Source: Burkholderia pyrrocinia
GTDB taxonomy: Bacteria; Pseudomonadota; Gammaproteobacteria; Burkholderiales; Burkholderiaceae
DNA: 64,000 nucleotides
Assembly: GCF_022809715.1 (NCBI RefSeq)
Contig: NZ_CP094460.1
Coordinates: 1,550,001-1,614,000, forward strand
Reading direction: 5' to 3'
How positions within the stretch are numbered: position 1 is the first letter of the stretch; the number at the start of each line of letters is the position of its first letter. A model generated the notes under the pieces. It was not told where the DNA came from and did no database searches. It was given only the letters and a program-made list of their open reading frames with translations. The position numbers were made by a program, and so were the translations under genes. Below, in pieces: positions 36,647-46,968 of this stretch.

Positions 36647-38053
36647 GTGAACCTCTTCGGAATCGGCCGCGGCCACCGTTCGTCGCGCGCGCTCGTCGGC
36701 GACATCGCCGAGCAGGCCGGCAAGCTCGGCATCGAGATCTGCGACGTCTCGGGCCATGTCGAGGAAGTCGCCGCCCGCGTCGCCAGGCAGGCGGAGGTCT
36801 GCCACACGCTGCGTGAATCGGCCGCCGTCACGCTGCGCGGCAACCACCGGATCGCCGAGGCCGCGCAGCAGGTGCGCGCCGTCAGCGCCAATGCGTCGAG
36901 CGCGGTCCAGAAGTCGCAACAGACGATCGAGGCATCGCTCGCCGACATCCACGGCCTCGTCGAGGGCGTCACCTCGATCGGCAGCCAGATGGGTGCGCTG
37001 CGCGACGCGCTCGATCACGTGCGGGCCGTGTCCGAGGAGATCTCCGTCATCGCCCGCCAGACCCACCTGCTCGCGCTGAACGCCGCGATCGAGGCCGCGC
37101 GCGCCGGCGAGTCGGGCCGCAGCTTCGCGGTCGTCGCGGCCGAGGTCAAGAACCTGTCCGCGAAAACCGGACAGGCGACGGCCCAGATCGAGACGACCCT
37201 CGCGCGCCTGGCCGAGCAGACCGAACACCTGATCGCGGAAGGAACCGACAACGCCGCGCGCGCCCATCGCGTCCGCGAGGGCACGCGCACGATCGGCGAG
37301 GTCGTGCACACGACGGGGCACGCGATCACCGAACTCGCCGGCGAAGCCGAACAGATCGCGTCGCTGACGGACGAGATCGAGACGCAATGTCACCGCCTCG
37401 AGGAACAGGTTGGCGAAATGGCGACCGGCGTCGAGGATTCGAGCGACAACTTCTCGCAGGCCAAGGACCGGCTCGGCAACCTGCTCTCCGTCTCCGAGAC
37501 GCTCATCGAACTCACGGCCGCGACCGGCATCGAATCGCCCGACACACGTTTCATCGACACCGCGCGGAACACGGCCGCGGCGATCAGCAAGCTGTTCGAC
37601 GATGCGGTCGCGCGCGGCGATATCGCGCTCGACGCGCTGTTCGATTCGAACTACGTGCCGATTCCCGGCACTGACCCGCAGCAGTTCATGACGCGCTTCA
37701 CGGCCTTCACCGATCGCGTGCTGCCGGCCATCCAGGAGCCGATGCTCGAAATCGACGAACGCATCGTCTATTGCGCCAGCTTCGACCGGCAGTGCTACCT
37801 GCCGACCCACAACCGGAAGTTCTCGCTGCCCCAGCGCGCAGACACCGCGTGGAACGCGGCGAACTGCCGGAACCGCCGGATCTACACGGACCGGACGGCG
37901 CGCACCTCCGTGTCGCATACCAAGCCGTTCCTGCTGCAGACCTATCGGCGCGACATGGGCAACGGCAACTTCGCGTTGATGAAGGACGTCTCCGCGCCCA
38001 TCGTTGTCGGCGGACGGCAATGGGGTGTCCTGAGGATCGGCTACAGCGCATGA
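36647..38053 (+). CDS. Soluble methyl-accepting chemotaxis protein with C-terminal sensor domain
   Basis: A 468-residue chemoreceptor without transmembrane helices. The signalling hairpin is in the N-terminal half: a long coiled coil with the tip LALNAAIEAARAGESGRSFA. From about residue 310 the chain changes to a globular domain (GDIALDALFDSNYVPIPGTD; KPFLLQTYRRDMGNGNFALM; GVLRIGY) that resembles a single-Cache/PAS ligand fold. The usual order is sensor first, so this is a reversed architecture in the cytoplasm. Start is GTG at 36647 with a GGAGA RBS. Two Cys pairs in the sensor part (YCASFDRQCYL) might bind metal or heme; that is a guess. No che genes adjoin. Confidence 0.85.
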   Translation: MNLFGIGRGHRSSRALVGDIAEQAGKLGIEICDVSGHVEEVAARVARQAEVCHTLRESAAVTLRGNHRIAEAAQQVRAVSANASSAVQKSQQTIEASLADIHGLVEGVTSIGSQMGALRDALDHVRAVSEEISVIARQTHLLALNAAIEAARAGESGRSFAVVAAEVKNLSAKTGQATAQIETTLARLAEQTEHLIAEGTDNAARAHRVREGTRTIGEVVHTTGHAITELAGEAEQIASLTDEIETQCHRLEEQVGEMATGVEDSSDNFSQAKDRLGNLLSVSETLIELTAATGIESPDTRFIDTARNTAAAISKLFDDAVARGDIALDALFDSNYVPIPGTDPQQFMTRFTAFTDRVLPAIQEPMLEIDERIVYCASFDRQCYLPTHNRKFSLPQRADTAWNAANCRNRRIYTDRTARTSVSHTKPFLLQTYRRDMGNGNFALMKDVSAPIVVGGRQWGVLRIGYSA

Positions 38054-38202
38054 ATCGACGCTAGCGGGCCGCCCGCGCAGCGCACGGAGCGCCGGCCCGG
38101 ACGGATCGCACCAGCGACCGCCCGCTCCGGCGCCCCGACCCGCTTCACCGCGTTCGTCTGCCGCATGGGCGAGATCGCCGCGATCGATGTCGTCGCGCGC
38201 CC

Positions 38203-40614
38203 CTACTGCTCGAGCCCGACCGCCAGCGGCCGCTGATCGCTGCGCCCGTGATCGTCGACCACCCGCACCGCATAGCTGCCGGCCGTGCGCGGCTGCCAGA
38301 ACAGCGCGTCGCCCGGCACGCTGCGGCCGACATACGCATCGTTGACGAACCAGTACAGCGCATGCGCGCTCGCATCGGCCGTCGCGTTGAATGCGATACG
38401 CGTATCGTCCGCGCTCTTCACGCGCATCGCATAAGTACTGCCGCGCAGCGGCGACGTGATGCGCGGCGGGTCGCCGTCCACTTGCCCCGCATCGCGGCAG
38501 TCCGCATTCTGCGGCGGCCGCCGGCGCGGAATGCCGGCCTGCGCGAACACCTGCTGCAAATCCGACGGCCAGAACTCGAAGATCTCCGTATGCGTGCGCT
38601 TGCCGTCGTACGGAGGGCACGCGGCCTTCCCCGTCGCATCGTCGATCACGACGGGCCGGTGCACGGTGCTCACGCGGATCGGCGACGTGCCCGGAATGAA
38701 CCACGTCCAGCCCTGCTGCGGGCACCATTCGTTCGGCAAGTCGCCGCTTGCAAGGCAGATCCGCACGCGCTTCAGGTGCGGCGGCACCGCGCGCGGCGGC
38801 TCGACGAGCGTGCGCTCGGCATTCAACGCATCGACGACCTGGAAGAACAGCGGCGCGGCCGCATCGACGCCGACGAAGGCCGTGTTGGTCGAGTTGTCGA
38901 AATTGCCGACCCACACGACCAACACATACGGGCCGAACACGCCGGCCGTCCACGCATCGCGGAACGACCATGACGTGCCGGTCTTCCAGTAGACGGGCAC
39001 GCCCGACGGCTGTGCGCCGCTCGTCTCGTCGGGGCGCAGATGCTGGCGCAGCATGTCCATCGTCATGTAGCTCGCCTCCGCGCTCAGCAGGCGCCGGCCG
39101 GGCGCGGCCGGTTGGTCCGCGCGCAGCCGCAGCGGCCGGAACTCGCCGCGATTCGCGAGCATCGCGTAGAGCGCCGCGAGATCCTGCATCGTCACTTCGC
39201 CGCCGCCGAGCACGAGCGCGAGCCCGTAGTGCTGCGCGCTCGCGAGCCGGCGCACGCCGGCTTCCTGCAGGAAGCCGTACAAATCGGGCGACTTGAGCTG
39301 CGACGCGACCCACACGGCCGGCACGTTGCGGCTGCGGTTCAGCGCATCGGTCGCGGTGATCGGCCCGAGGAAATGGCCATCGAAATTCTCCGGCGCATAC
39401 GGGCCGAACGCGGTCGGCACGTCGCGCAGCACGGTCTGCGGATGCAGCACGCCCTGGTCGAAGCCGAGCGCGTAGATGAACGGCTTGAGCGTCGAGCCCG
39501 GCGAGCGCCGCGCGAGCGTGCCGTTCACCTGCCCGTCGATCGTGCGATCGAAGAAGTTCGCGGAGCCGACCAGCGCCTTCACGCCCATGTCGCGCGTATC
39601 GACGAGCAGTGCGGCTGCGTTGCGCACGCCGCGCGAGTCGTTGCGAGCGACGTAGCGCGCGATCTGCCGTTCGAGCGTGCGCTGCAGATCGAGATCGAGC
39701 GTCGTCACGAGCCGCGCGCCGGCGTCGTTCGTGTCGTCGGCGTTGCCCGATGTCGTGCGCCATGCGCTGCGCGCGGCAAGCGCCTGGTCGACCGCGTGCG
39801 GCGCATCGAACGGCAGCGCCGACAGCGACCGCATCGCGAGCGGCAACGCGAACAGCGGCTTGAGCGACGCATCGCGCGGGTGCTTCGTCAGCCAGCGTGC
39901 GTACAGCCGGTTGCGCGACGCGGCCAGCGCGCGGTTGATCTCGTCCTGCCCGCCGCGCACGCGCCGCGCCGGGTCCTGCGGAATCACCGCGAGCGCGAGC
40001 GCCTCGGGCAGCGTCAGCACGTCGGGCATCCGGTCGAAATAGACGACGCTCGCGGTGCCCGCGCCTTCGACGTTGCGGCCGTATGGCGCATCGTTCAGAT
40101 AGGCTTCGAGGATCTGCCGCTTCGAGTAGAAAAGTTCGAGCTGCACCGCGCGCGCGACCTGCTCGAGCTTGCCGGCCGGCGTGCGCGTGTTCAGCCGCCA
40201 CAGCGAGCGCGCTAGCTGCATCGTCAGTGTCGAGCCGCCCTGCGGATTGCCGCCGCGCACGTACGTGATCCACGCGCCGCGCGCGAGCCCGTACGGGTTG
40301 AAGCCCGGATGCCACCGGAACCAGCGGTCCTCGTGCAGCATCACGGCTTCGACGAGCTGCGGCGACATCCGGTCGAGCGGCACCCACAGCCGGTAGCGGT
40401 CGTCCTTCGCGAGCGTCAGGCGCAGCAGCCGGCCGTGCGCGTCGACCACCGCGACCGACGACGGCTTCCAGTCGCGCAGCGGCGGATGCGGCCACAATCG
40501 ACACGCGGCCAGCGCGCCGAACACGAGCAGCGCGCCGGCGATCCAGTTCTGCCAGCGATGCAGCCAGCGGCCGGCGCCGTGCAGCGCGCGCCGAAGCACG
40601 GATGCGTCAGCCAC
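38203..40614 (-). CDS. pbpC: Penicillin-binding protein 1C
   Basis: An 803-residue bifunctional class A PBP. One N-terminal membrane helix (WIAGALLVFGALAACRLW) is followed by the glycosyltransferase domain (HEDRWFRWHPGFNP; GGSTLTMQLARSLW), the transpeptidase domain with SPGSTLKP (active Ser), the SxN-like SRN, and KTGTS, and a C-terminal BiPBP_C domain (ITSPLRGSTYAMR). The start is GTG at 40614. It lies 45 bp after the alpha-2-macroglobulin gene in the same order as in E. coli, where the pair is thought to trap proteases and repair the wall when the outer membrane is breached. Confidence 0.95.
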   Translation of the reverse strand: MADASVLRRALHGAGRWLHRWQNWIAGALLVFGALAACRLWPHPPLRDWKPSSVAVVDAHGRLLRLTLAKDDRYRLWVPLDRMSPQLVEAVMLHEDRWFRWHPGFNPYGLARGAWITYVRGGNPQGGSTLTMQLARSLWRLNTRTPAGKLEQVARAVQLELFYSKRQILEAYLNDAPYGRNVEGAGTASVVYFDRMPDVLTLPEALALAVIPQDPARRVRGGQDEINRALAASRNRLYARWLTKHPRDASLKPLFALPLAMRSLSALPFDAPHAVDQALAARSAWRTTSGNADDTNDAGARLVTTLDLDLQRTLERQIARYVARNDSRGVRNAAALLVDTRDMGVKALVGSANFFDRTIDGQVNGTLARRSPGSTLKPFIYALGFDQGVLHPQTVLRDVPTAFGPYAPENFDGHFLGPITATDALNRSRNVPAVWVASQLKSPDLYGFLQEAGVRRLASAQHYGLALVLGGGEVTMQDLAALYAMLANRGEFRPLRLRADQPAAPGRRLLSAEASYMTMDMLRQHLRPDETSGAQPSGVPVYWKTGTSWSFRDAWTAGVFGPYVLVVWVGNFDNSTNTAFVGVDAAAPLFFQVVDALNAERTLVEPPRAVPPHLKRVRICLASGDLPNEWCPQQGWTWFIPGTSPIRVSTVHRPVVIDDATGKAACPPYDGKRTHTEIFEFWPSDLQQVFAQAGIPRRRPPQNADCRDAGQVDGDPPRITSPLRGSTYAMRVKSADDTRIAFNATADASAHALYWFVNDAYVGRSVPGDALFWQPRTAGSYAVRVVDDHGRSDQRPLAVGLEQ

Positions 40615-40659
40615 GCGCGGGCACTCCGGCCGCCCGGGACGGCCAATGCAAGCGCACCG

Positions 40660-43600
40660 TCATCGCACGCGCTCCACCGTCAGCGCCGCGCCGCCCGGCG
40701 CCTGCGCCTGCACGCGGCGGTCGTACATCGACTCGCCATACGCGGGCGGCGCGACGAAGCGGCCCGCGTTGCTCGCCTTGATCCGGTAGACGAACTCGCG
40801 CACGTCGGTCGTCGCGGTGCCGTAGATCACCACGCGATCCTCGCGCACGTCCGCGAACTGCGGCTGCCACGTCGAACCCGTCACGCCGATCGGCGAGCGC
40901 CACGGCGCATCGGCCGCAGGCGCCGACGCGCCGCCGTCGCCATTGCCGTCGCCGTCCTGCGCGTCGTTCGCCGGCGGCGGCGCGATCACCGGGTCGAAGC
41001 CGCCGGGCAGCAAATCGACGATCGCGATATTGCCGACGTTCGCCGAACCCGTCGCACGGATCTTCAGGTGCACGTCGATCTCCTGGCCGAGCGTGATCCT
41101 GGCGAGCGGCTTGCCGTTCGTGTCGGTGTAGTCGCGCACGATCTCGAGCCCGTTCTTGATCGCCTTCGTCGACGTGCCGCGGTCGTAGCCCGACTGGCTC
41201 GCGACCCACCACGCGGGCAGTGCGCTGCCGTTCACGAAGTCGACGCGCGACGCGCCGGCCGCCCACGTACCCGAGCGCACGAGGTTCGCCTGGATCGACG
41301 ACACGTCCTTCGGCGCGGCGCCCCCGCGCGCCTCGTTGATCGCGAGCTGATCGAGCTGGCCCGCGTTCGACGCCGCATACGCATCGAGCGCGAGGATCGT
41401 CATCGCCGACGACAGCGTGTTGTAGCGGTTGTCGACCAGCGGCGCGGCGATGTTGTCCATCGCACGCGGCGACAGCTTGCGCACGCGCTCCGGGAAGTGC
41501 TTCGCGAGCAGGTACAGCACGCTCGCGTCGCGCGTCAGCGGATCGATGTAGTAGCCGGTCGCGTAACCGCCGTCGGAAGCACGCTTGCGTTCGAGCAGCG
41601 CCTGCGGGCCCGCGATCAGCGCGGCGGCCTCCTTGTCCTGCTTCAGCAGTTGATACGACGCGGCGAGCCATGCGGCCGCGAGATCGTTCTTCCAGTCGTT
41701 CGGATACGCATCCTGCAGGCGCTTCTGCACGGCCGCGAGGCTGTTGGTCGTCACGTTGCCCTGGCGCGTCAGCAGGTACACCGCGTACGCGCGCTGCCGC
41801 AGCAGGTCGAGCGAGCCGAGCGAATCGTTCGCCGCAAGCTTCTGCAGATACTGGTTGCCCGCGTCGAGCATGTCCTTCGGCACGGCCGTGCCGCGCTCGC
41901 GCGCGTCGAGCAGCACGTGCATCGCATAAGCGGACACGAACGGATCGGCATCGGGCGTCGCGCTCCACAGGCCGAAACCGCCCTGCGCGTTCTGCCGGCT
42001 GCGCAGCACGCCGAGGAACTGCACGATCGCGCTCGCATTCGCCGCGTCGGCGCCGGCTTCGGGCGCGTGCATCGCGCTCGTCAGCGCGCGCACCGACAAC
42101 CACTTCGACGCGAACACGCGCGGCACGACCGAACTCACCATCTGCTCGCTGCAGGTGTGGTCGAAGTTGACGAGGTACGACGACAACCCTTCGGACAGCA
42201 CGAGCGGCGCGGTCGAGATGCTCGCGTCGCGCGATGCATACGCGTCGTACATCGGCCGCAGGTTCGGCACGCTCGCCTTCTTGCCCGGATCGAGCCGCGC
42301 GATGTCGAGCTGCGTGCGGAACGCGGCGGCCGGCCGCACCGACACGTCGACGCGCTGCTGCGCGCCCTTCGCGCCGTAGCGCGCGCCGAACGACAGCATG
42401 CCCGAGCCGAGCGTGTCGGTCGCCTTCACGCGGAACAGCGCGACGCCCTCGTGCTGCGGCGCGAGCGCGACGTTCTGCGTCGCCGGCCCGATCACCTGCA
42501 ACTGCGGACCCGTCTTCAGCGTGACCGCGACCGGCACCGGCTGGCTGCCGACGCCCGTCAGGTTGTTCGCGACGCCGACGCTGACGTCGGCCTCGTCGCC
42601 CGGTGCGAGCGTCGTCGGCACGTTCGGCGACAGCACGAAATCGCCGCGCACCGTCGTCGCGCCTTCGAACGTGCCGACCAGGTCCGGCGACACCGACACG
42701 GCCATCACACGCAGTTTCCCGTTGAAGTAATCGGGCACCGTGTAGCTCAAACGAGCGTCCCCATTCACGTCGACGATCCCCGACCAGTAGACGACCGGCT
42801 TGTCGCGCTTGCGCTTGAACGGGTTCAACTGGCGGCCGATCGCATCGTCGGCGTCGCCGCCGGGCGCGGCCATCGCCATCAGCTTCTCGAAGTCCGGCAG
42901 GATCAGGTCGAGGATCTGCGACGTGCCGACTTCGAGCATCCGCTTGCGGAAGAAGAACTTCAGCGGATCGCCGAGCTTGTAGCGCGCGACCTGCAGGATG
43001 CCTTCGTCGACGGCGAACACGACGACCTTCGCGGGTTTCGCCGAATGCACGGTGAAGGTGGCGGTTTCCCCCGGTTTCACGAGCGCCGGCGCGTCGACGG
43101 TGAGCGCATTGCGGCGCGCGTCGAGGTTCACCGAGAACGGCACGACGCCGTAGCTCAGCGGGCTCATGAAGATCTCGTCCGACGACGGATCGCGGATGTA
43201 CTGCACGTTGATGTAGCCGTTGCCTTCGAAGCCGGCCGGCACCGTGATGTGCTGGATCGAGCTCGTCGTGTCCGCATGGAACCATGCGTGCGCATACACC
43301 TTGTCACGCTCGATCGTGATCAGGCCGCTGCCCGCGTAAGGCGCGCGGATCGCGATCTCGACCTGCTCGCCCGGCTTGTAGTCGTGCTTCGCGAGGCTTA
43401 CCTGCAGCTCGGCGTTGCGGTCGAGCGAACGCGTGACGTTCGCGTCGCCCGCCACCGAATACTCGATCCGGTTCACCGCGGTGCCGTCCGCGCGGCGGAT
43501 CACGAGCGCATAGCTGCCCGGCTTGTCGGTGCGCAGCGCGAAGTCGAGCCCGGCCGCCGGAATCGTCAGCGGCTTCTCGTCGACCGGCACTTCCTTCAGC

Positions 43601-46600
43601 CGCGAATCGTATTTGTACGCGCCGGAATCCTGCTTGGTCAGCACCGACACGTAGCGTTCCTCGACGAGCTGCGCGCGCAGGTCCTTCACGTCGATCGCCT
43701 TCGCGCCCGGGTCGATCGCGACGAGCCGCACCGTGCGCGGGCTGCCGCGCTTCACGTAGCCGAGATCGTCGACCGACTTGTAGCCGACGAGCCAGTCGTT
43801 GTTCGACACGAGCGTCTGCGCGTTCGCGGCGACGTTGCGCCCGCCTTCCGCTTCATACGCCTTCGCCTGGAAGTAGAGCTGGTAGGTCGCGTCCGCGTAC
43901 TTGTCGAGATCGAGGTCGAATTCGGCGTGGCCGTGGTCGTCGGTCGTGCCGTCCTGCAGCGTCGTCGTATAGCCTTCCTTCGCGCGGCGCGCATCGAAGA
44001 AGTGGTAGCCCTGCCAGCTGCGGAACGACGGCCATACCGGGCGCAGTGTCAGCGTCGCCGCGACGCGGCGCTTCTCGGCCGGCGTGCCGAACAGGTTCTG
44101 CGCATCGACGATGCCCTTCAGCCCCTTCGGCTTCACCCACCCTTCGACGACCTGCTGCGACAGCTTCGCGTCGACCTTCATCCGGTCGGGCAGGAACTCC
44201 TTCACCTGCACCGTCGTGCTGCCGATCGGCTCGGCGCCCGGCTGGCCGTCCTTCACGATGTACAGGTTGACCGTCCACGTGCCGGTCGGCGACGTTTCGG
44301 CAGTCGTATAGCCGAGCTCCGTGAAGCCCGTCGCGTCGACCGTCACCGGCTTGCGCTCGACGGTGATCCCGCGCGGATCGACGATCTCCGCCTGCAGCGG
44401 CACGCCGGCCGGGCTGCGCGCCCAGCTCGCCGCGCGCACGATCAGGCCGATGTGGAACGGATCGCCGGGCCGGTACAGGCCGCGATCCGAGAACAGGTAC
44501 GCGGACAGCTGCCCCTGGCCCGTCGCGTTGCGTTCGCCGTCGACGTCGAAGCGCGAGAAATCGAGCTGGCGATCGCGGCCGGCCACCGGCAGGAACGACA
44601 GGTCGCCGTCCTTCTTCACGACATACAGTTGCGGACGCTTCTCGCGGTCGAGCCCCTTGAACGCGGGGAAATGCACGACGCCGTCGGCGCTGGTGGTCTG
44701 CGAGAACAGCGTCTGGCCGTTCACCGCGAGCACCGACACGGTTGCGCCCGCAACCGGGCGGCCGTTGCGGATCGACTGGACGAACACGTCCTGGCTGCCG
44801 TCCAGCCCGCGCTTGACCAGCATCCCGAGATCGGTCACGACGATCAGGCGCGTGTCGCCGAGCGCGCTGTCGCTGTCGTCGCCGTTGCCGTTGCTGTCGC
44901 CCGAATCGGCGTTGTCGGACTGATCCTGGCTGCCGTCGCCCGACGATGCATCGTTATCCTTCGCATCGTCGGCTTTCTTCTTTTCGGCCGCCGGGTCGTA
45001 TTTCGACAGGTGCAGCAGGAACACGCCGCGCTTGCCGCCCTTCAGGTACTGGCCGAGATCGATGCCTTCGTAATGCGCCTTGCCGGGGTCGCCGGCCGGG
45101 AACGCGCGCTTCTGCACGAAGCGCTCGACGATGTGATCCTCGTTGAACGAATACGACAGCTCGGGCCGCGCATACGTGCCGTTGTTGAAGCTCACCAGAT
45201 GCTGGAGCTGGTCGGGCACCACGCGGCCGATCTCGACCTTCATCCCCGGCAGGTTGCGCGATACGACCGACAGCCGCTTGCTGCCGCTCATCGACAGCAG
45301 CGAGCCGTCGGCCATGAAGCGCAGCAGCTTCGGATAGTCGGGCACCGTGAACGCGGTCGTCACCGGTGCGCCGAGCAGATAGCCGCCAGCCGATTTCAGG
45401 TCGCCTTCGAAACGCACGACGATGCGGTCTCCCGGCGTCGCGTGATACTTGAAGCTTTGCAGCGTCGCGAAGTCGTTCTCGGTCGGCACCGCTGCGAGCG
45501 GCAGCGGCTTCGACTGCTTGAGCACTGCGTCGCTGACGTCGGCCACGGTCCATTCGTACGGCGGATCGTCGTCGGACTGATCGACGCCCGGCTTGCGCTT
45601 CGGCAGCACCCACGCCTTCGCGCGCGTGGCGAGATCGGCGCTGCGCACGCCGTCGGACGTTTCCGCGACGAGCACCTGCTCGGGCTCGTAACGCTCGTTG
45701 TCGACGAGCGTCGGCGCGACATTGCCGATGGTCAGACTGTAGAGCCCCGGCACGCCGACCGACGCGTGCAGCACGGCCGGCGTGCCGTCGCCGCCGCGCG
45801 CGCTCTTCACGCCCTTGTCGACGTCGAGCCGCACCGACAGCGGATCGCGCGGAATCTCGAGCGGCTGCGAATGGACCCACGCGCTCGTCTTCGTCTTGTC
45901 GTAGTTGACCGTGTAGCGCAGCGGCGACACGGTCTTGCCGTCGCGGCCGACCAGCACGAGGCCGATGCGCTTCTCGAACTCGGCCGGATCGACCGGATAG
46001 TTGAAGCGCAACTGCAGCAGCGCCTGCTTCTCCGCCGGATTGTCGGGGTTCTGGTAGAACCGGTTGTCGCCCGACTGCGCGGTGAAGACCGGCAGGTCGA
46101 ACGCGAAATGGTCGTCCTGCATCACCACCTGCGGCGCGAACACCCGGCGCACCGCGAAGCGCACCTCGACGTGCGCGCCGACCGGCCAGTCGGCCGCCGG
46201 CGTGAAGCGCAGCGTCTTGTCGTCGGCCCACTCCCACGCGCCCTTCAGCGCGGGCGTCATCTCGATGCCCTGCCCGGCCGGCTTGCCGACCAGTTCGATC
46301 GGCGCGGCCGAGCGGGAGAACGCCACTTCGAGCGGATGCACGGTGATCTTCGGCTTGTCGCTGTCGTCGACCTCGTAGGTCGTGATCGCTGGCGCCTTCA
46401 CGGTAAAGCCGACGGTTTCGGGCTCGGGCGGCTTCGGGCGATGCTTGAACCAGTACCCGCCGTAACCGAGCGCGGCCGCGAGCAGCACGATGCCGCCGGC
46501 ATGCCACGGGCGGCGGCGCACGGCCGCGGCGGTGATGCCCGCCCACGCGGGCGCCGTCCATGACACGTCGCCGACCAGCGGCCGCAGCACGCGGCCGAGC

Positions 46601-46662
46601 AGGCGCCAGACGAAGCCCGCCGCGCGAATCGGCAGGAGCAGCAGGAAACGCAGCAAATCCAT
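40660..46662 (-). CDS. yfhM: Bacterial alpha-2-macroglobulin (YfhM type)
   Basis: A 2000-residue periplasmic protease-trapping protein, the largest gene here. Unlike the E. coli lipoprotein, it has N-terminal hydrophobic segments (LLRFLLLLPIRAAGFVW and IVLLAAALGYGGYWF) and no lipobox, so it is probably anchored by membrane helices. The thioester motif CSEQ (Cys1504) is intact, followed by the helical thioester domain (AYAMHVLLDARERG; GGYATGYYIDPLTRD). MG-type beta domains make up the first 1300 residues, with an acidic Asp/Ser/Gly-rich linker (about 555-610). The start has an AGGAAAT RBS. It is co-transcribed with pbpC. Confidence 0.95.
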   Translation of the reverse strand: MDLLRFLLLLPIRAAGFVWRLLGRVLRPLVGDVSWTAPAWAGITAAAVRRRPWHAGGIVLLAAALGYGGYWFKHRPKPPEPETVGFTVKAPAITTYEVDDSDKPKITVHPLEVAFSRSAAPIELVGKPAGQGIEMTPALKGAWEWADDKTLRFTPAADWPVGAHVEVRFAVRRVFAPQVVMQDDHFAFDLPVFTAQSGDNRFYQNPDNPAEKQALLQLRFNYPVDPAEFEKRIGLVLVGRDGKTVSPLRYTVNYDKTKTSAWVHSQPLEIPRDPLSVRLDVDKGVKSARGGDGTPAVLHASVGVPGLYSLTIGNVAPTLVDNERYEPEQVLVAETSDGVRSADLATRAKAWVLPKRKPGVDQSDDDPPYEWTVADVSDAVLKQSKPLPLAAVPTENDFATLQSFKYHATPGDRIVVRFEGDLKSAGGYLLGAPVTTAFTVPDYPKLLRFMADGSLLSMSGSKRLSVVSRNLPGMKVEIGRVVPDQLQHLVSFNNGTYARPELSYSFNEDHIVERFVQKRAFPAGDPGKAHYEGIDLGQYLKGGKRGVFLLHLSKYDPAAEKKKADDAKDNDASSGDGSQDQSDNADSGDSNGNGDDSDSALGDTRLIVVTDLGMLVKRGLDGSQDVFVQSIRNGRPVAGATVSVLAVNGQTLFSQTTSADGVVHFPAFKGLDREKRPQLYVVKKDGDLSFLPVAGRDRQLDFSRFDVDGERNATGQGQLSAYLFSDRGLYRPGDPFHIGLIVRAASWARSPAGVPLQAEIVDPRGITVERKPVTVDATGFTELGYTTAETSPTGTWTVNLYIVKDGQPGAEPIGSTTVQVKEFLPDRMKVDAKLSQQVVEGWVKPKGLKGIVDAQNLFGTPAEKRRVAATLTLRPVWPSFRSWQGYHFFDARRAKEGYTTTLQDGTTDDHGHAEFDLDLDKYADATYQLYFQAKAYEAEGGRNVAANAQTLVSNNDWLVGYKSVDDLGYVKRGSPRTVRLVAIDPGAKAIDVKDLRAQLVEERYVSVLTKQDSGAYKYDSRLKEVPVDEKPLTIPAAGLDFALRTDKPGSYALVIRRADGTAVNRIEYSVAGDANVTRSLDRNAELQVSLAKHDYKPGEQVEIAIRAPYAGSGLITIERDKVYAHAWFHADTTSSIQHITVPAGFEGNGYINVQYIRDPSSDEIFMSPLSYGVVPFSVNLDARRNALTVDAPALVKPGETATFTVHSAKPAKVVVFAVDEGILQVARYKLGDPLKFFFRKRMLEVGTSQILDLILPDFEKLMAMAAPGGDADDAIGRQLNPFKRKRDKPVVYWSGIVDVNGDARLSYTVPDYFNGKLRVMAVSVSPDLVGTFEGATTVRGDFVLSPNVPTTLAPGDEADVSVGVANNLTGVGSQPVPVAVTLKTGPQLQVIGPATQNVALAPQHEGVALFRVKATDTLGSGMLSFGARYGAKGAQQRVDVSVRPAAAFRTQLDIARLDPGKKASVPNLRPMYDAYASRDASISTAPLVLSEGLSSYLVNFDHTCSEQMVSSVVPRVFASKWLSVRALTSAMHAPEAGADAANASAIVQFLGVLRSRQNAQGGFGLWSATPDADPFVSAYAMHVLLDARERGTAVPKDMLDAGNQYLQKLAANDSLGSLDLLRQRAYAVYLLTRQGNVTTNSLAAVQKRLQDAYPNDWKNDLAAAWLAASYQLLKQDKEAAALIAGPQALLERKRASDGGYATGYYIDPLTRDASVLYLLAKHFPERVRKLSPRAMDNIAAPLVDNRYNTLSSAMTILALDAYAASNAGQLDQLAINEARGGAAPKDVSSIQANLVRSGTWAAGASRVDFVNGSALPAWWVASQSGYDRGTSTKAIKNGLEIVRDYTDTNGKPLARITLGQEIDVHLKIRATGSANVGNIAIVDLLPGGFDPVIAPPPANDAQDGDGNGDGGASAPAADAPWRSPIGVTGSTWQPQFADVREDRVVIYGTATTDVREFVYRIKASNAGRFVAPPAYGESMYDRRVQAQAPGGAALTVERVR

Positions 46663-46968
46663 TTTTTATTTCCTTGTCAAGGACGTGCTGCCGGCTGCGG
46701 CGACGTACCCCGAGATTTATTGGTCTGTGACGGCGCGGCCCTGGTTGCGCCGTAAATGCTTGGAATGTTTTGTTCGACCGGATGCTGGCCGACATTATGG
46801 GTCAGAGCCGAAACGATGGAAATATCGGTGTGTCGGCGCGCAACGCAGGCGAATGACCGGCCGGCCGGGTAGCCACTCCGCCCGCCCCCCGATCTCTACA
46901 CGCACTCGCGCCGCGTTCGCTAGAATGCGCGGCTCGACGTGGTTCGTATCGAATTGAAAGGAAATCGC
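46663..46968. other. Divergent intergenic region between yfhM and the lolC-type gene
   Basis: About 300 bp without a supported gene. TAGAAT at 46921-46926 is a plausible -10 for the permease gene, giving a short leader of about 35-40 nt; no good -35 pairs with it. Nothing else stands out. Confidence 0.4.

Noticed and set aside
40309..46563. A 2084-codon open frame on the plus strand opposite the alpha-2-macroglobulin gene
   Set aside because: It is an antisense artefact of GC-rich codon use: Arg-rich, without domains, and opposite a clear homologue.
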